Source of the DNA: Bacteroidales bacterium
GTDB lineage: Bacteria; Bacteroidota; Bacteroidia; Bacteroidales; UBA7960
DNA length: 5,161 nt
Reading direction: 5' to 3'
Assembly: GCA_007123065.1 (NCBI GenBank)
Contig: SKSI01000181.1
Span: forward strand, 1 to 5,161
Each line of letters starts with the position of its first letter. Position 1 is the stretch's first letter. The position numbers were made by a program, and so were the translations under genes. The notes beneath the pieces are model-generated. The model did no database searches. It was not told where the DNA came from and saw only the letters and a list, made by a program, of their open reading frames with translations. Positions 1 through 5,161 of the stretch are shown piece by piece.

Positions 1-4
1 AATC

Positions 5-1078
5 ATGGCAGAAATATCGATCAGCCGTAAAAAGCTGAGGCAAAACCACGCTTTTCTGGAAAAACTATTCCATAAGCATGACATTCAATGGGGCTATGTC
101 ACAAAGCTTCTTTGTGGCAACCCCATGTATCTTAAAGAGGTAATTGAACTTGGTGTCAAAGAGCTGATGGACTCACGCATTTCAAATTTGCGCACCATAA
201 AACGGCTTAATCCCGACATCACCACCTATTACATCAAGCCGCCCCCGCGACGAAGCATCCGCAGTGTAATTAAATACGCGGACGTAAGTGTCAACTCTGA
301 TCTGGATACGATGAAGCTGCTTTCGAAGGAAGCTCTAAAACAGGATAAGCATCATCAGGTGATTATCATGGTGGAGATGGGAGAACTCAGGGAAGGTGTG
401 ATGGGTGAAAACCTTGTTAACTTTTACGAGCAGGTGTTTGACCTTCCAAACATTGAGATCCTTGGATTTGGAACAAACCTGAATTGCCTTTATGGTGTAA
501 TGCCTTCTCGCGACAAGCTCATCCAGCTGAGCCTTTACAGACAGATCGTGGAAACCAAGTTCAGCAAAAAGATCAAACTGCTATCCGGTGGTACTTCTGT
601 TACCATTCCTATGCTTTCAAAAAATCAGGTGCCACCTGGCGTAAACCATTTCAGGGTCGGGGAAACGCTTTATTTTGGCGCAAACCTTTGGACAGGAAAA
701 ACCATTAAAGGAATGCGAGATGATGTCATCACATTCAAGTCTGAAATTATTGAACTTCACGAAAAACCTGTTGTTCCGGAAGGAACCATGGCTGAAAACC
801 CCTCAGGGGAGTCATTTGAAATCAATGCTGAAGACTATGGCAAAACATCCTGGCGGGCGCTTCTGGACGTTGGACTGCTGGATATCGGGCCGGATTTTTT
901 AATTCCGAACGATAAAAACATGGAAATTGCCGGTGCCAGTTCAGATATCCTGGTAATCGACCTCGGCAAAAACCCGAAAAAATACAAAGTGGGCGACTTT
1001 GTCAAGTTTAAACTCAAGTATATGGGCGCGCTGAGGCTTTTTAACTCCGACTACGTGATCAAGAGGCTTGAAGACTAA
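5..1078 (+). CDS. PLP-dependent amino-acid racemase, alanine/ornithine racemase family
   Basis: Predicted cytosolic enzyme that interconverts L- and D-forms of an amino acid using pyridoxal phosphate. The 357-residue protein has the order expected of a type III-fold (alanine racemase-like) enzyme. An N-terminal barrel carries the likely PLP lysine K34 in VTKLLCGN, followed by MDSRISNLR (55-63), SVNSDLDTMKLL (95-106), MVEMGELREGV (122-132), GFGTNLNC (154-161), SGGTSV (194-199) and the phosphate-site-like FRVGETLYFG (216-225). A C-terminal beta domain follows, with GASSDILVIDLG (310-321). The TNLNC and MGELREG motifs resemble the ornithine racemase branch (about 350 residues) more than classical Alr, so ornithine is a reasonable but unproven substrate. 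The ATG at base 5 gives a normal family N-terminus, but only four bases lie upstream, so an earlier start or an operon partner cannot be excluded. The gene ends in TAA, 38 bases from the convergent DUF4293 gene. Confidence 0.9.
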   Translation: MAEISISRKKLRQNHAFLEKLFHKHDIQWGYVTKLLCGNPMYLKEVIELGVKELMDSRISNLRTIKRLNPDITTYYIKPPPRRSIRSVIKYADVSVNSDLDTMKLLSKEALKQDKHHQVIIMVEMGELREGVMGENLVNFYEQVFDLPNIEILGFGTNLNCLYGVMPSRDKLIQLSLYRQIVETKFSKKIKLLSGGTSVTIPMLSKNQVPPGVNHFRVGETLYFGANLWTGKTIKGMRDDVITFKSEIIELHEKPVVPEGTMAENPSGESFEINAEDYGKTSWRALLDVGLLDIGPDFLIPNDKNMEIAGASSDILVIDLGKNPKKYKVGDFVKFKLKYMGALRLFNSDYVIKRLED

Positions 1079-1096
1079 ATCACCAATCTGATAACC

Positions 1097-1115
1097 ATTC
1101 TTTTTCAAAAAGAAT
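1097..1115. terminator. AT-rich perfect palindrome between convergent genes, possible bidirectional terminator
   Basis: ATTCTTTTT (1097-1105) and AAAAAGAAT (1107-1115) are exact reverse complements around one central base. The element fills the end of the 38-base gap between the racemase stop (1076-1078) and the DUF4293 stop (1117-1119). A real hairpin would need a loop of 3-5 bases, leaving about 7-8 mostly A-T pairs. That is weak for an intrinsic terminator, although either strand would give a U-run in the transcript. The position suits a shared terminator; the low stem stability argues for caution. Confidence 0.35.
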
Positions 1116-1116
1116 A

Positions 1117-1584
1117 CTACCGTATCCTGTCTGCCGAGCGCACCAGGTTTTCATCGCGGCGGATGGCTTTTATGGACATCAAAATAAAAATCAGCGAAAT
1201 AACCGGGAACAGGATGCCTGCACCATATGCCAGAGCCCCTTCTGAAACCTGACTTCGTAAATGATCAATAAAGAAAAAGCTTACCAGGATCAGGGCAACG
1301 TGGAGAAGCATATTCAGTTTACCCAGTTTTATCTGATACAGACGATTCTTGTACTGAAACGTCATAAAAACCGTTATCAAAAGAACAACAACCCACAACA
1401 GGATTATTAAAACACCCATCCAGCCCATAACAAGGGTTGTTTGCTCAAAAAAAGAACCAAAATTGATCATGCGAACAGGTAAGTCGACCGTTTCTCCATT
1501 TAGTTGGGCCAATGGCAAGAGAGCAAAAAGCAGCGCAAAAACAAATACAAGAAACAGATAAATACTTTGGATACGTTGCAACAT
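1117..1584 (-). CDS. DUF4293 family four-helix inner-membrane protein
   Basis: A 155-residue integral membrane protein of unknown function. Four hydrophobic helices are visible at about residues 6-26, 52-75, 89-106 and 118-138. The soluble parts carry the features I associate with DUF4293: the opening MLQRIQSIYL, the basic loop QYKNRLYQIKLGKLNMLL between helices 2 and 3, YGAG with a downstream Pro at the start of helix 4, and a charged tail IRRDENLVRSADRIR. The first helix could also serve as an uncleaved signal anchor. The start is secure: reading the minus strand, an in-frame TAA lies two codons before the ATG at 1584-1582, and no alternative start lies between. It is divergent from rho and convergent with the racemase, so it is probably transcribed alone. 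I recall this family often lying beside rho in Bacteroidota, which would support orthology but says nothing about function. Confidence 0.88.
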   Translation of the reverse strand: MLQRIQSIYLFLVFVFALLFALLPLAQLNGETVDLPVRMINFGSFFEQTTLVMGWMGVLIILLWVVVLLITVFMTFQYKNRLYQIKLGKLNMLLHVALILVSFFFIDHLRSQVSEGALAYGAGILFPVISLIFILMSIKAIRRDENLVRSADRIR

Positions 1585-1622
1585 TTTTTATTGGTTTTTC
1601 GTTAATCACGGGGTTTAAATGA

Positions 1623-1630
1623 CAAAATTA
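1623..1630 (-). promoter_or_regulatory. Candidate Bacteroidota -7 element for the DUF4293 gene
   Basis: The minus strand reads TAATTTTG, an exact match to the Bacteroidota -7 consensus TAnnTTTG. Transcription would start near 1616 and give a leader of roughly 30 bases before the ATG at 1584. I see no good TTTG-type -33 element at the usual distance upstream, so the call rests on the -7 match and its position. In an AT-rich spacer such matches can arise by chance. Confidence 0.35.
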
Positions 1631-1639
1631 AGCAAAATT
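1623..1639. repeat. Pair of CAAAATT direct repeats, one helical turn apart
   Basis: CAAAATT occurs at 1623-1629 and again at 1633-1639, with start points exactly 10 bases apart. The pair overlaps the candidate -7 element of the DUF4293 gene and is flanked by GACAA and TTGTC (1621-1625 and 1638-1642). This could be a small operator, but the region is AT-rich and two copies are little evidence. Confidence 0.3.
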
Positions 1640-1697
1640 GTCGTGGTACGGTTTTTGATTCATTTAAAATAAATTTTTTTATTCTCTAATTATCATA

Positions 1698-1705
1698 TAT
1701 ATTTG
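1698..1705 (+). promoter_or_regulatory. Candidate distal -7 element for rho
   Basis: TATATTTG matches the Bacteroidota -7 consensus TAnnTTTG exactly. Only a T-run, not a proper TTTG, lies in the -33 region. Initiation here would give rho an untranslated leader of about 205 bases, long enough for autogenous control, which is known for rho in other bacteria. This is inference from sequence only. Confidence 0.35.
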
Positions 1706-1774
1706 CAACGGATTTCTTCGTCAATCTTATTTTTCTGAAAAGAACATACCATACCAACATTCTGATTTGAAATT

Positions 1775-1782
1775 TACCTTTG
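1775..1782 (+). promoter_or_regulatory. Candidate proximal -7 element for rho
   Basis: TACCTTTG is a second exact TAnnTTTG match on the rho strand. It would start transcription near 1789 and give a leader of about 130 bases. No convincing -33 TTTG stands about 20 bases upstream. Either this site, the one at 1698-1705, both or neither may be used. Confidence 0.35.
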
Positions 1783-1892
1783 GGAATAAACTCAAAGATC
1801 ACGGCATTTTTCTGCACAGTTTTTTAACTGATCGTTTCTTATTAAAAGTTCCGGCAAACAGTTGACAAGATATCTGAATAAATCAAGCAATC

Positions 1893-1907
1893 ATTGATAT
1901 AATCAAT
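1893..1907. promoter_or_regulatory. 15-base palindrome just upstream of the rho start
   Basis: ATTGAT (1893-1898) and ATCAAT (1902-1907) are exact reverse complements separated by ATA, ending nine bases before the rho ATG. In DNA this could be a small operator; in RNA it would be a weak hairpin close to the ribosome entry site. No Shine-Dalgarno sequence is present here, as is common in Bacteroidota. A chance match in AT-rich sequence cannot be ruled out. Confidence 0.3.
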
Positions 1908-1916
1908 TCATATTCC

Positions 1917-3884
1917 ATGTACGATATTGTAGCATTAAACAACAAGCTTCTCACTGAACTCAGAGAGATAGCGAAAGCTTTGCAAATTAAGAAGGTAGAG
2001 TCTTACAAGAAGCAAGACCTGATATACAAAATTCTTGATGCCCAGGCATTAAACCCTTCATCTCTCAAAGATATTAATATAGAGCCAAAGACGCCCAGGA
2101 GGCCCGGTCGTCCGCGCAAAAGAATTCCGGCAGGTAGCTCTGCAGAAAAGAATACAGGCAAGCAACCAGAAGCAGCAGCTCAGGAGCAACCGCCTGTCTC
2201 CCCAAAAGAGGAACCTGCATCCATTAAGAAACAGGACCAAAAAAGAGGACCCAAAGATCAGAAGGGAGCTGCGGATAAGGCCAGAGAACAATCAGATCAG
2301 CGCAAGCAGCGTCATCAGCAAAACATAAAAAAGGATACCGGTGATGACAGGCTGGCTGGCCAGAAGAAAGCACAAACTGAACAAAGCCAACAACAGCGCA
2401 AACATACCGGAGCGATATCCTCCAAAGAACCCCAACATGAGCAAAGGTCTGATCTCAAGAAAGCGAATCAGAACCAGAAGCAAAAACAAGCCCCTCAGCA
2501 GGACCAAAAACAAGTTCCTCAACAGGACCAAAAACAAGTTCCTCAGCAGGACCAGAAACAAATTCCTCAGCAGGAGAAGAAGCAGACTCCTCAGCAGGAC
2601 CAAAAACAAATTCCTCAGCAGGAGAAGAAACAACCCGTAAGACATGCCAAGCCTTCTAAAGAAGCTCAACAACAAGCTACAGGCGACCAGAGCGGAAAGA
2701 AAGAGGGAGAAAGTCACCATAAGCCAAAAGGTTTTGACCGCAGGTCTGGTGAGCCTGTTTATGAGTTTGATGGAATCATTGTTGCGGAAGGGGTATTGGA
2801 GATCATGCCTGATGGTTATGGTTTTCTGCGGTCATCTGATTATAATTACCTAAACTCCCCTGATGATATCTATGTGTCTCAAAGTCAGATCAAACTTTTT
2901 GGTCTGAAAACCGGTGACACTGTTAAGGGCGGTATCAGACCCCCGAAGGAAAATGAAAAGTATTTCCCGCTCATAAAGGTGGAACAAATCAATGGACGCA
3001 ATCCCGCAGAAGTGCGCGACAGGGTTCCTTTTGATTTCCTTACACCTCTTTTCCCCGATGAAAAGTTTGCCATTACCGGCCATTCAGGAGAAACCCTGTC
3101 AACAAGGATTATCGACATGTTCTCCCCCTTGGGTAAAGGGCAGCGCGGACTAATCGTTGCGCAGCCCAAAACCGGTAAAACTATTTTGCTTCAGGAAATT
3201 GCAAACGCCATTGCAATGAATCACCCTGAGGTATATCTGATCGTCCTGCTAATAGATGAACGGCCGGAAGAAGTAACGGAAATGGCAAGAAACGTCCGTG
3301 GAGAAGTAATCTCATCAACCTTCGATGAACCGGCAGAACGGCACGTAAAGGTATCCAACATTGTTCTGGAAAAAGCCAAACGTATGGTAGAGTGCGGCCA
3401 CGATGTCGTGATCCTTCTGGATAGTATTACACGTCTGGCACGCGCATTCAACACCGTTTCACCTGCATCCGGTAAAGTACTTTCCGGTGGTGTGGATGCC
3501 AATGCACTGCACAAGCCCAAGCGTTTCTTCGGAGCAGCCAGGAACATCGAAAACGGAGGCTCTTTGTCGATTATTGCTACCGCACTGATCGATACAGGTT
3601 CCAAGATGGACGAGGTGATCTTTGAAGAGTTCAAGGGAACCGGCAACATGGAACTGCAGCTCGACCGCCGCCTGTCCAACAAACGGATATTCCCGTCTAT
3701 CGACATTGTAGCATCAGGTACCCGTCGCGAAGACCTCCTGATGAGCAAAGAGATGATGAACCGCATCTGGGTGTTGCGTAAGTTTATCTCAGACATGACA
3801 CCCGTTGAAGCAATGGAGTTCCTGATGGAAAGGATCAGGCATACCCAGAGCAACGAAGAATTCCTGATGTCGATGAACGGATAA
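1917..3884 (+). CDS. rho: Transcription termination factor Rho with long disordered insert
   Basis: Hexameric RNA-dependent ATPase and translocase that loads on untranslated RNA and ends transcription. Residues 1-45 form the Rho_N helical domain. Residues 46-280 are a Lys/Gln/Pro-rich, probably disordered insert, with an AT-hook-like motif at 59-70 and six 8-residue repeats at 193-240; no aromatic residue occurs between Y37 and F273. The cold-shock-like RNA-binding domain follows (about 281-370, RNP1-like GYGFLR 300-305). The motor has P-loop AQPKTGKT (415-422, catalytic K421), LIDERPEEV (445-453), Walker B VVILLDSITRLARAF (497-511), Q-loop SGKVLSGGVDANALHKP (518-534), R-loop region GSKMDEVIFEEFKGTGN (561-577) and likely arginine finger R603. 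All key motor motifs are intact. The 655-residue length against about 420 in E. coli is explained by the insert. An in-frame TGA at 1875-1877 with no ATG, GTG or TTG codon between fixes the start at 1917. It is transcribed alone. Confidence 0.98.
   Translation: MYDIVALNNKLLTELREIAKALQIKKVESYKKQDLIYKILDAQALNPSSLKDINIEPKTPRRPGRPRKRIPAGSSAEKNTGKQPEAAAQEQPPVSPKEEPASIKKQDQKRGPKDQKGAADKAREQSDQRKQRHQQNIKKDTGDDRLAGQKKAQTEQSQQQRKHTGAISSKEPQHEQRSDLKKANQNQKQKQAPQQDQKQVPQQDQKQVPQQDQKQIPQQEKKQTPQQDQKQIPQQEKKQPVRHAKPSKEAQQQATGDQSGKKEGESHHKPKGFDRRSGEPVYEFDGIIVAEGVLEIMPDGYGFLRSSDYNYLNSPDDIYVSQSQIKLFGLKTGDTVKGGIRPPKENEKYFPLIKVEQINGRNPAEVRDRVPFDFLTPLFPDEKFAITGHSGETLSTRIIDMFSPLGKGQRGLIVAQPKTGKTILLQEIANAIAMNHPEVYLIVLLIDERPEEVTEMARNVRGEVISSTFDEPAERHVKVSNIVLEKAKRMVECGHDVVILLDSITRLARAFNTVSPASGKVLSGGVDANALHKPKRFFGAARNIENGGSLSIIATALIDTGSKMDEVIFEEFKGTGNMELQLDRRLSNKRIFPSIDIVASGTRREDLLMSKEMMNRIWVLRKFISDMTPVEAMEFLMERIRHTQSNEEFLMSMNG
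2493..2636 (+). repeat. Six tandem 24-bp repeats inside rho, encoding PQQ(D/E)(Q/K)KQx
   Basis: Six consecutive 24-base units encode Rho residues 193-240. The units read PQQDQKQV, PQQDQKQV, PQQDQKQI, PQQEKKQT, PQQDQKQI and PQQEKKQP. Units 3-4 and 5-6 also match as 48-base pairs, differing at only five bases, so the latest expansion was probably a duplication of a two-unit block. The period is a multiple of three, so copy-number changes keep the frame. A degenerate half unit (NQKQKQA, residues 186-192) precedes the array. The antisense and +1 frames stay open here only because of the repeat. Confidence 0.95.
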
Positions 3885-3893
3885 TTTCGATCT

Positions 3894-3940
3894 GCTAATT
3901 TGATAATGTGCAGATGTGCAAATTAGCCTTTTCGTGTTTT
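3894..3940 (+). terminator. Inverted repeat with T-rich tail after rho, probable terminator
   Basis: GCTAATTTG (3894-3902) and CAAATTAGC (3919-3927) pair perfectly over 9 bp with a 16-base loop, and the plus strand continues with a T-rich stretch to 3940. The element begins ten bases after the rho stop. Its right arm covers the stop codon of the convergent ATPase gene (3923-3925). On the ATPase strand no T-run follows, so it fits rho better. The stem is AT-rich and the loop long, so termination strength is uncertain. Confidence 0.4.
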
Positions 3941-5161
3941 GAGTCTTAAGGAGTTGAGTACCACGATCACGTCGGATAGGGCCATGGCGAAAGCCGCCAC
4001 GATGGGGGTTAGCAGTCCGATCATCGCCAATGGAATGGCTGCAACATTATAGAAAAAGGCCCAGAAAAGATTTTCTTTTACCGTCCGCAATGTAACACGT
4101 GCATTTCCAAAAGCTTTTTGCAGCAACAAAAGGTCTCCTTTTAGCAATACGATATCAGCCGATTTTACCGCCACCTGTGTGGCATCACTCATGCTGATGC
4201 CAACATAAGCTTTTGCCAGGGCCGGTGCATCGTTGATGCCATCACCAACCATTGCTACTTTACTGTTTAACGACAATTCATCAATCACATCAAGCTTCTG
4301 ATCGGGCATCTTCCCGGCAAAGACACGATCAATACCAATAGCCTGAGCTACCTCCTCACACCGTTCAAGCCGGTCACCACTAAGCAGAACCGTTTTTAAG
4401 CCTTTGTTTTTCAGGAAGGCAATGGTTTCTGCTGCACCTGGCTTGATCTCGTCTTCAACATCCAACCAGGCAATCAGCTTATCATTCATAATGAGATAAA
4501 CATTGTGTGTATCATCGGCGGTAAGGTGCGCAGCAATTTTATATGATCCTACAACATATTCATGGCCGTGCTTGTCGGTAGCTTCCATACCCCACCCTTT
4601 GTGCTCCTCAACACGTTCAAGAGGTACATCACCGCTGCTTTTAAAGTGCTTTACAATTGCCTGCGCAATTGGATGGCCACTATGCTTTTCAATGCTGTAT
4701 AGAAGACTTCGGATACCTTCTTCCGACTTACCAAAGCATTCGAGCTTCTTAATCCGGAACTTACCTGTTGTTAATGTACCTGTTTTATCAAAAACGACAG
4801 TTTCTATCGCGTTGAATTTATCTATTGCGGTACCCCCTTTGATCAGGATGCCATTCTTTGCCGACCGTCCCAGACCGACAACAACAGCTGTTGGGATTGC
4901 CAAACCTAACGCGCAGGGACAGGCGATCACCAGAACTGCCACACCGCGCATCAGCGAGTCACGAAATGGCAAGTCGGTACCAAAGAACCAGAACGCGATG
5001 GTCAGAAAAGCCAGTGAAACAACAACAGGCACAAAAATCCGGCTGATCTTGTCGGCCAGGTTCTGAAGCTTCGGTTTGTCTTTCTGCGCATCCCTGACCA
5101 GCTCAATAATCTGCGATAGCACAGTATCTTTGCCGGTGGCCGTGGCTCTAACCTTAACGGT
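3923..5161 (-). CDS. Copper-type P1B heavy-metal-translocating ATPase, C-terminal part (5' end outside window)
   Basis: Inner-membrane pump driven by ATP that exports soft metal ions, most likely Cu(I). The frame is open to the window edge and 412 residues are visible. The first ones, TVKVRATATGKDTV, are the end of the actuator domain, so metal-binding domains, helices 1-4 and the TGE loop lie beyond 5161; the GTG at 5122 is an internal valine codon. Numbered from the edge: helices at about 42-61 and 71-97, the latter with metal-site CPC (81-83); phosphorylation motif DKTGT (D125); nucleotide-domain SGHP (161-164); SGD (261-263); GDGINDAP (306-313); then two last helices with YN (371-372) and MALSD (393-397). 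CPC plus YN fits the CopA group. The usual MxxSS of the final helix is MALSD here. The cytochrome-oxidase assembly pump CcoI/FixI is less likely, since the CPCALGLAIPTA helix is CopA-like. The gene is convergent with rho across 38 bases. Confidence 0.95.
   Translation of the reverse strand, partial: TVKVRATATGKDTVLSQIIELVRDAQKDKPKLQNLADKISRIFVPVVVSLAFLTIAFWFFGTDLPFRDSLMRGVAVLVIACPCALGLAIPTAVVVGLGRSAKNGILIKGGTAIDKFNAIETVVFDKTGTLTTGKFRIKKLECFGKSEEGIRSLLYSIEKHSGHPIAQAIVKHFKSSGDVPLERVEEHKGWGMEATDKHGHEYVVGSYKIAAHLTADDTHNVYLIMNDKLIAWLDVEDEIKPGAAETIAFLKNKGLKTVLLSGDRLERCEEVAQAIGIDRVFAGKMPDQKLDVIDELSLNSKVAMVGDGINDAPALAKAYVGISMSDATQVAVKSADIVLLKGDLLLLQKAFGNARVTLRTVKENLFWAFFYNVAAIPLAMIGLLTPIVAAFAMALSDVIVVLNSLRLKTRKG

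Larger units (their letters stand above)
1585..1916. other. Divergent intergenic region between the DUF4293 gene and rho
   Basis: A 332-base AT-rich spacer without a convincing gene. It should hold the promoters for both flanking genes and the 5' leader of rho. It contains perfect TAnnTTTG-type -7 elements on both strands, a 10-base-spaced CAAAATT pair, and a 15-base palindrome just before the rho start. The only short plus-strand reading frame I looked at (1619-1672, 17 codons) has no supporting signal. I see no tRNA, and no riboswitch pattern that I recognise. Confidence 0.6.

Noticed and set aside
1619..1672. 17-codon plus-strand frame as a possible rho leader peptide
   Set aside because: Very short, no ribosome signal, far from rho, upstream of both candidate rho -7 elements, and easily expected by chance.
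1862..1903. TTGACA (1862-1867) and TATAAT (1898-1903) as a sigma70-type promoter for rho
   Set aside because: The two hexamers are 30 bases apart instead of about 17, and initiation would fall almost at the ATG; Bacteroidota use a different promoter consensus.
2341..2640. Plus-strand frame of 99 codons with SRTKNKFL-like repeats inside rho
   Set aside because: It is a frame-shifted reading of the 24-bp repeat, whose period keeps all frames open; there is no independent start signal or recognised domain.
2292..2720. Long Leu-rich open frame opposite the rho insert, with repeated LLRNLFLV-like units
   Set aside because: It is the reverse complement of the Gln/Lys repeat (CAG, CAA and AAA codons read as Leu and Phe) and lies wholly inside the well-supported rho coding frame.
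3147..3182. Gln in the Rho P-loop (QPKTGKT, against PPKAGKT in E. coli) as an unusual or inactivating change
   Set aside because: The catalytic Lys and Thr are kept, and this form is, as I recall, the normal one in Bacteroidota Rho.
3221..3853. 210-codon minus-strand open frame opposite the Rho motor domain
   Set aside because: It shadows the highly conserved Rho ATPase domain, has no recognisable domain, and its composition is what the antisense of that coding sequence gives.
4503..5066. 187-codon plus-strand open frame opposite the P-type ATPase
   Set aside because: The minus-strand protein has every P-type ATPase motif through this stretch, while the plus-strand product has no recognisable family features.
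5120..5122. GTG at 5122 as the true start of the ATPase
   Set aside because: The frame is open upstream to the window edge and encodes TVKVRATATGKDT, a typical actuator-domain end, so this codon is internal and the gene continues beyond the window.

Overview
This window most likely comes from a chromosome of the phylum Bacteroidota. Three things point that way. The small membrane protein at 1117-1584 has the N-terminal, central and C-terminal signatures of the DUF4293 family, which I know from Bacteroidota. Rho carries a very long disordered insert after its N-terminal domain and a QPKTGKT P-loop, both usual in that phylum. No start codon has a clear Shine-Dalgarno sequence, and the one large spacer contains TAnnTTTG elements of the Bacteroidota sigma factor type. 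I see no mobile element, CRISPR array, tRNA or rRNA.

Layout: (1) 5-1078, plus strand, a PLP-dependent amino-acid racemase of the alanine/ornithine racemase family. (2) 1117-1584, minus strand, a four-helix DUF4293 membrane protein, convergent with gene 1; a perfect AT-rich palindrome lies in the 38-base gap. (3) 1585-1916, a 332-base AT-rich divergent spacer with candidate promoter elements for both flanking genes and a 15-base palindrome just before rho. (4) 1917-3884, plus strand, rho, 655 residues against about 420 in E. coli. (5) 3923-5161, minus strand, the C-terminal 412 residues of a CPC-type (copper-type) P1B ATPase, running off the right edge. It is convergent with rho across another 38-base gap, which holds a 9-bp inverted repeat.

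These are mostly separate housekeeping units, not one pathway: amino-acid racemisation, a membrane protein of unknown function, transcription termination and metal export. Nothing here amounts to a new multigene system. The most interesting feature is the architecture of Rho. Its RNA-binding and motor domains are intact, but about 235 residues of Gln/Lys-rich disordered sequence separate the N-terminal helical domain from the RNA-binding domain. That insert begins with an AT-hook-like GRPRKR motif and contains six tandem 8-residue repeats encoded by a 24-bp DNA repeat. Lesser points are an altered metal-site motif in the last helix of the ATPase and the word-repeat structure of the rho/ATPase junction.
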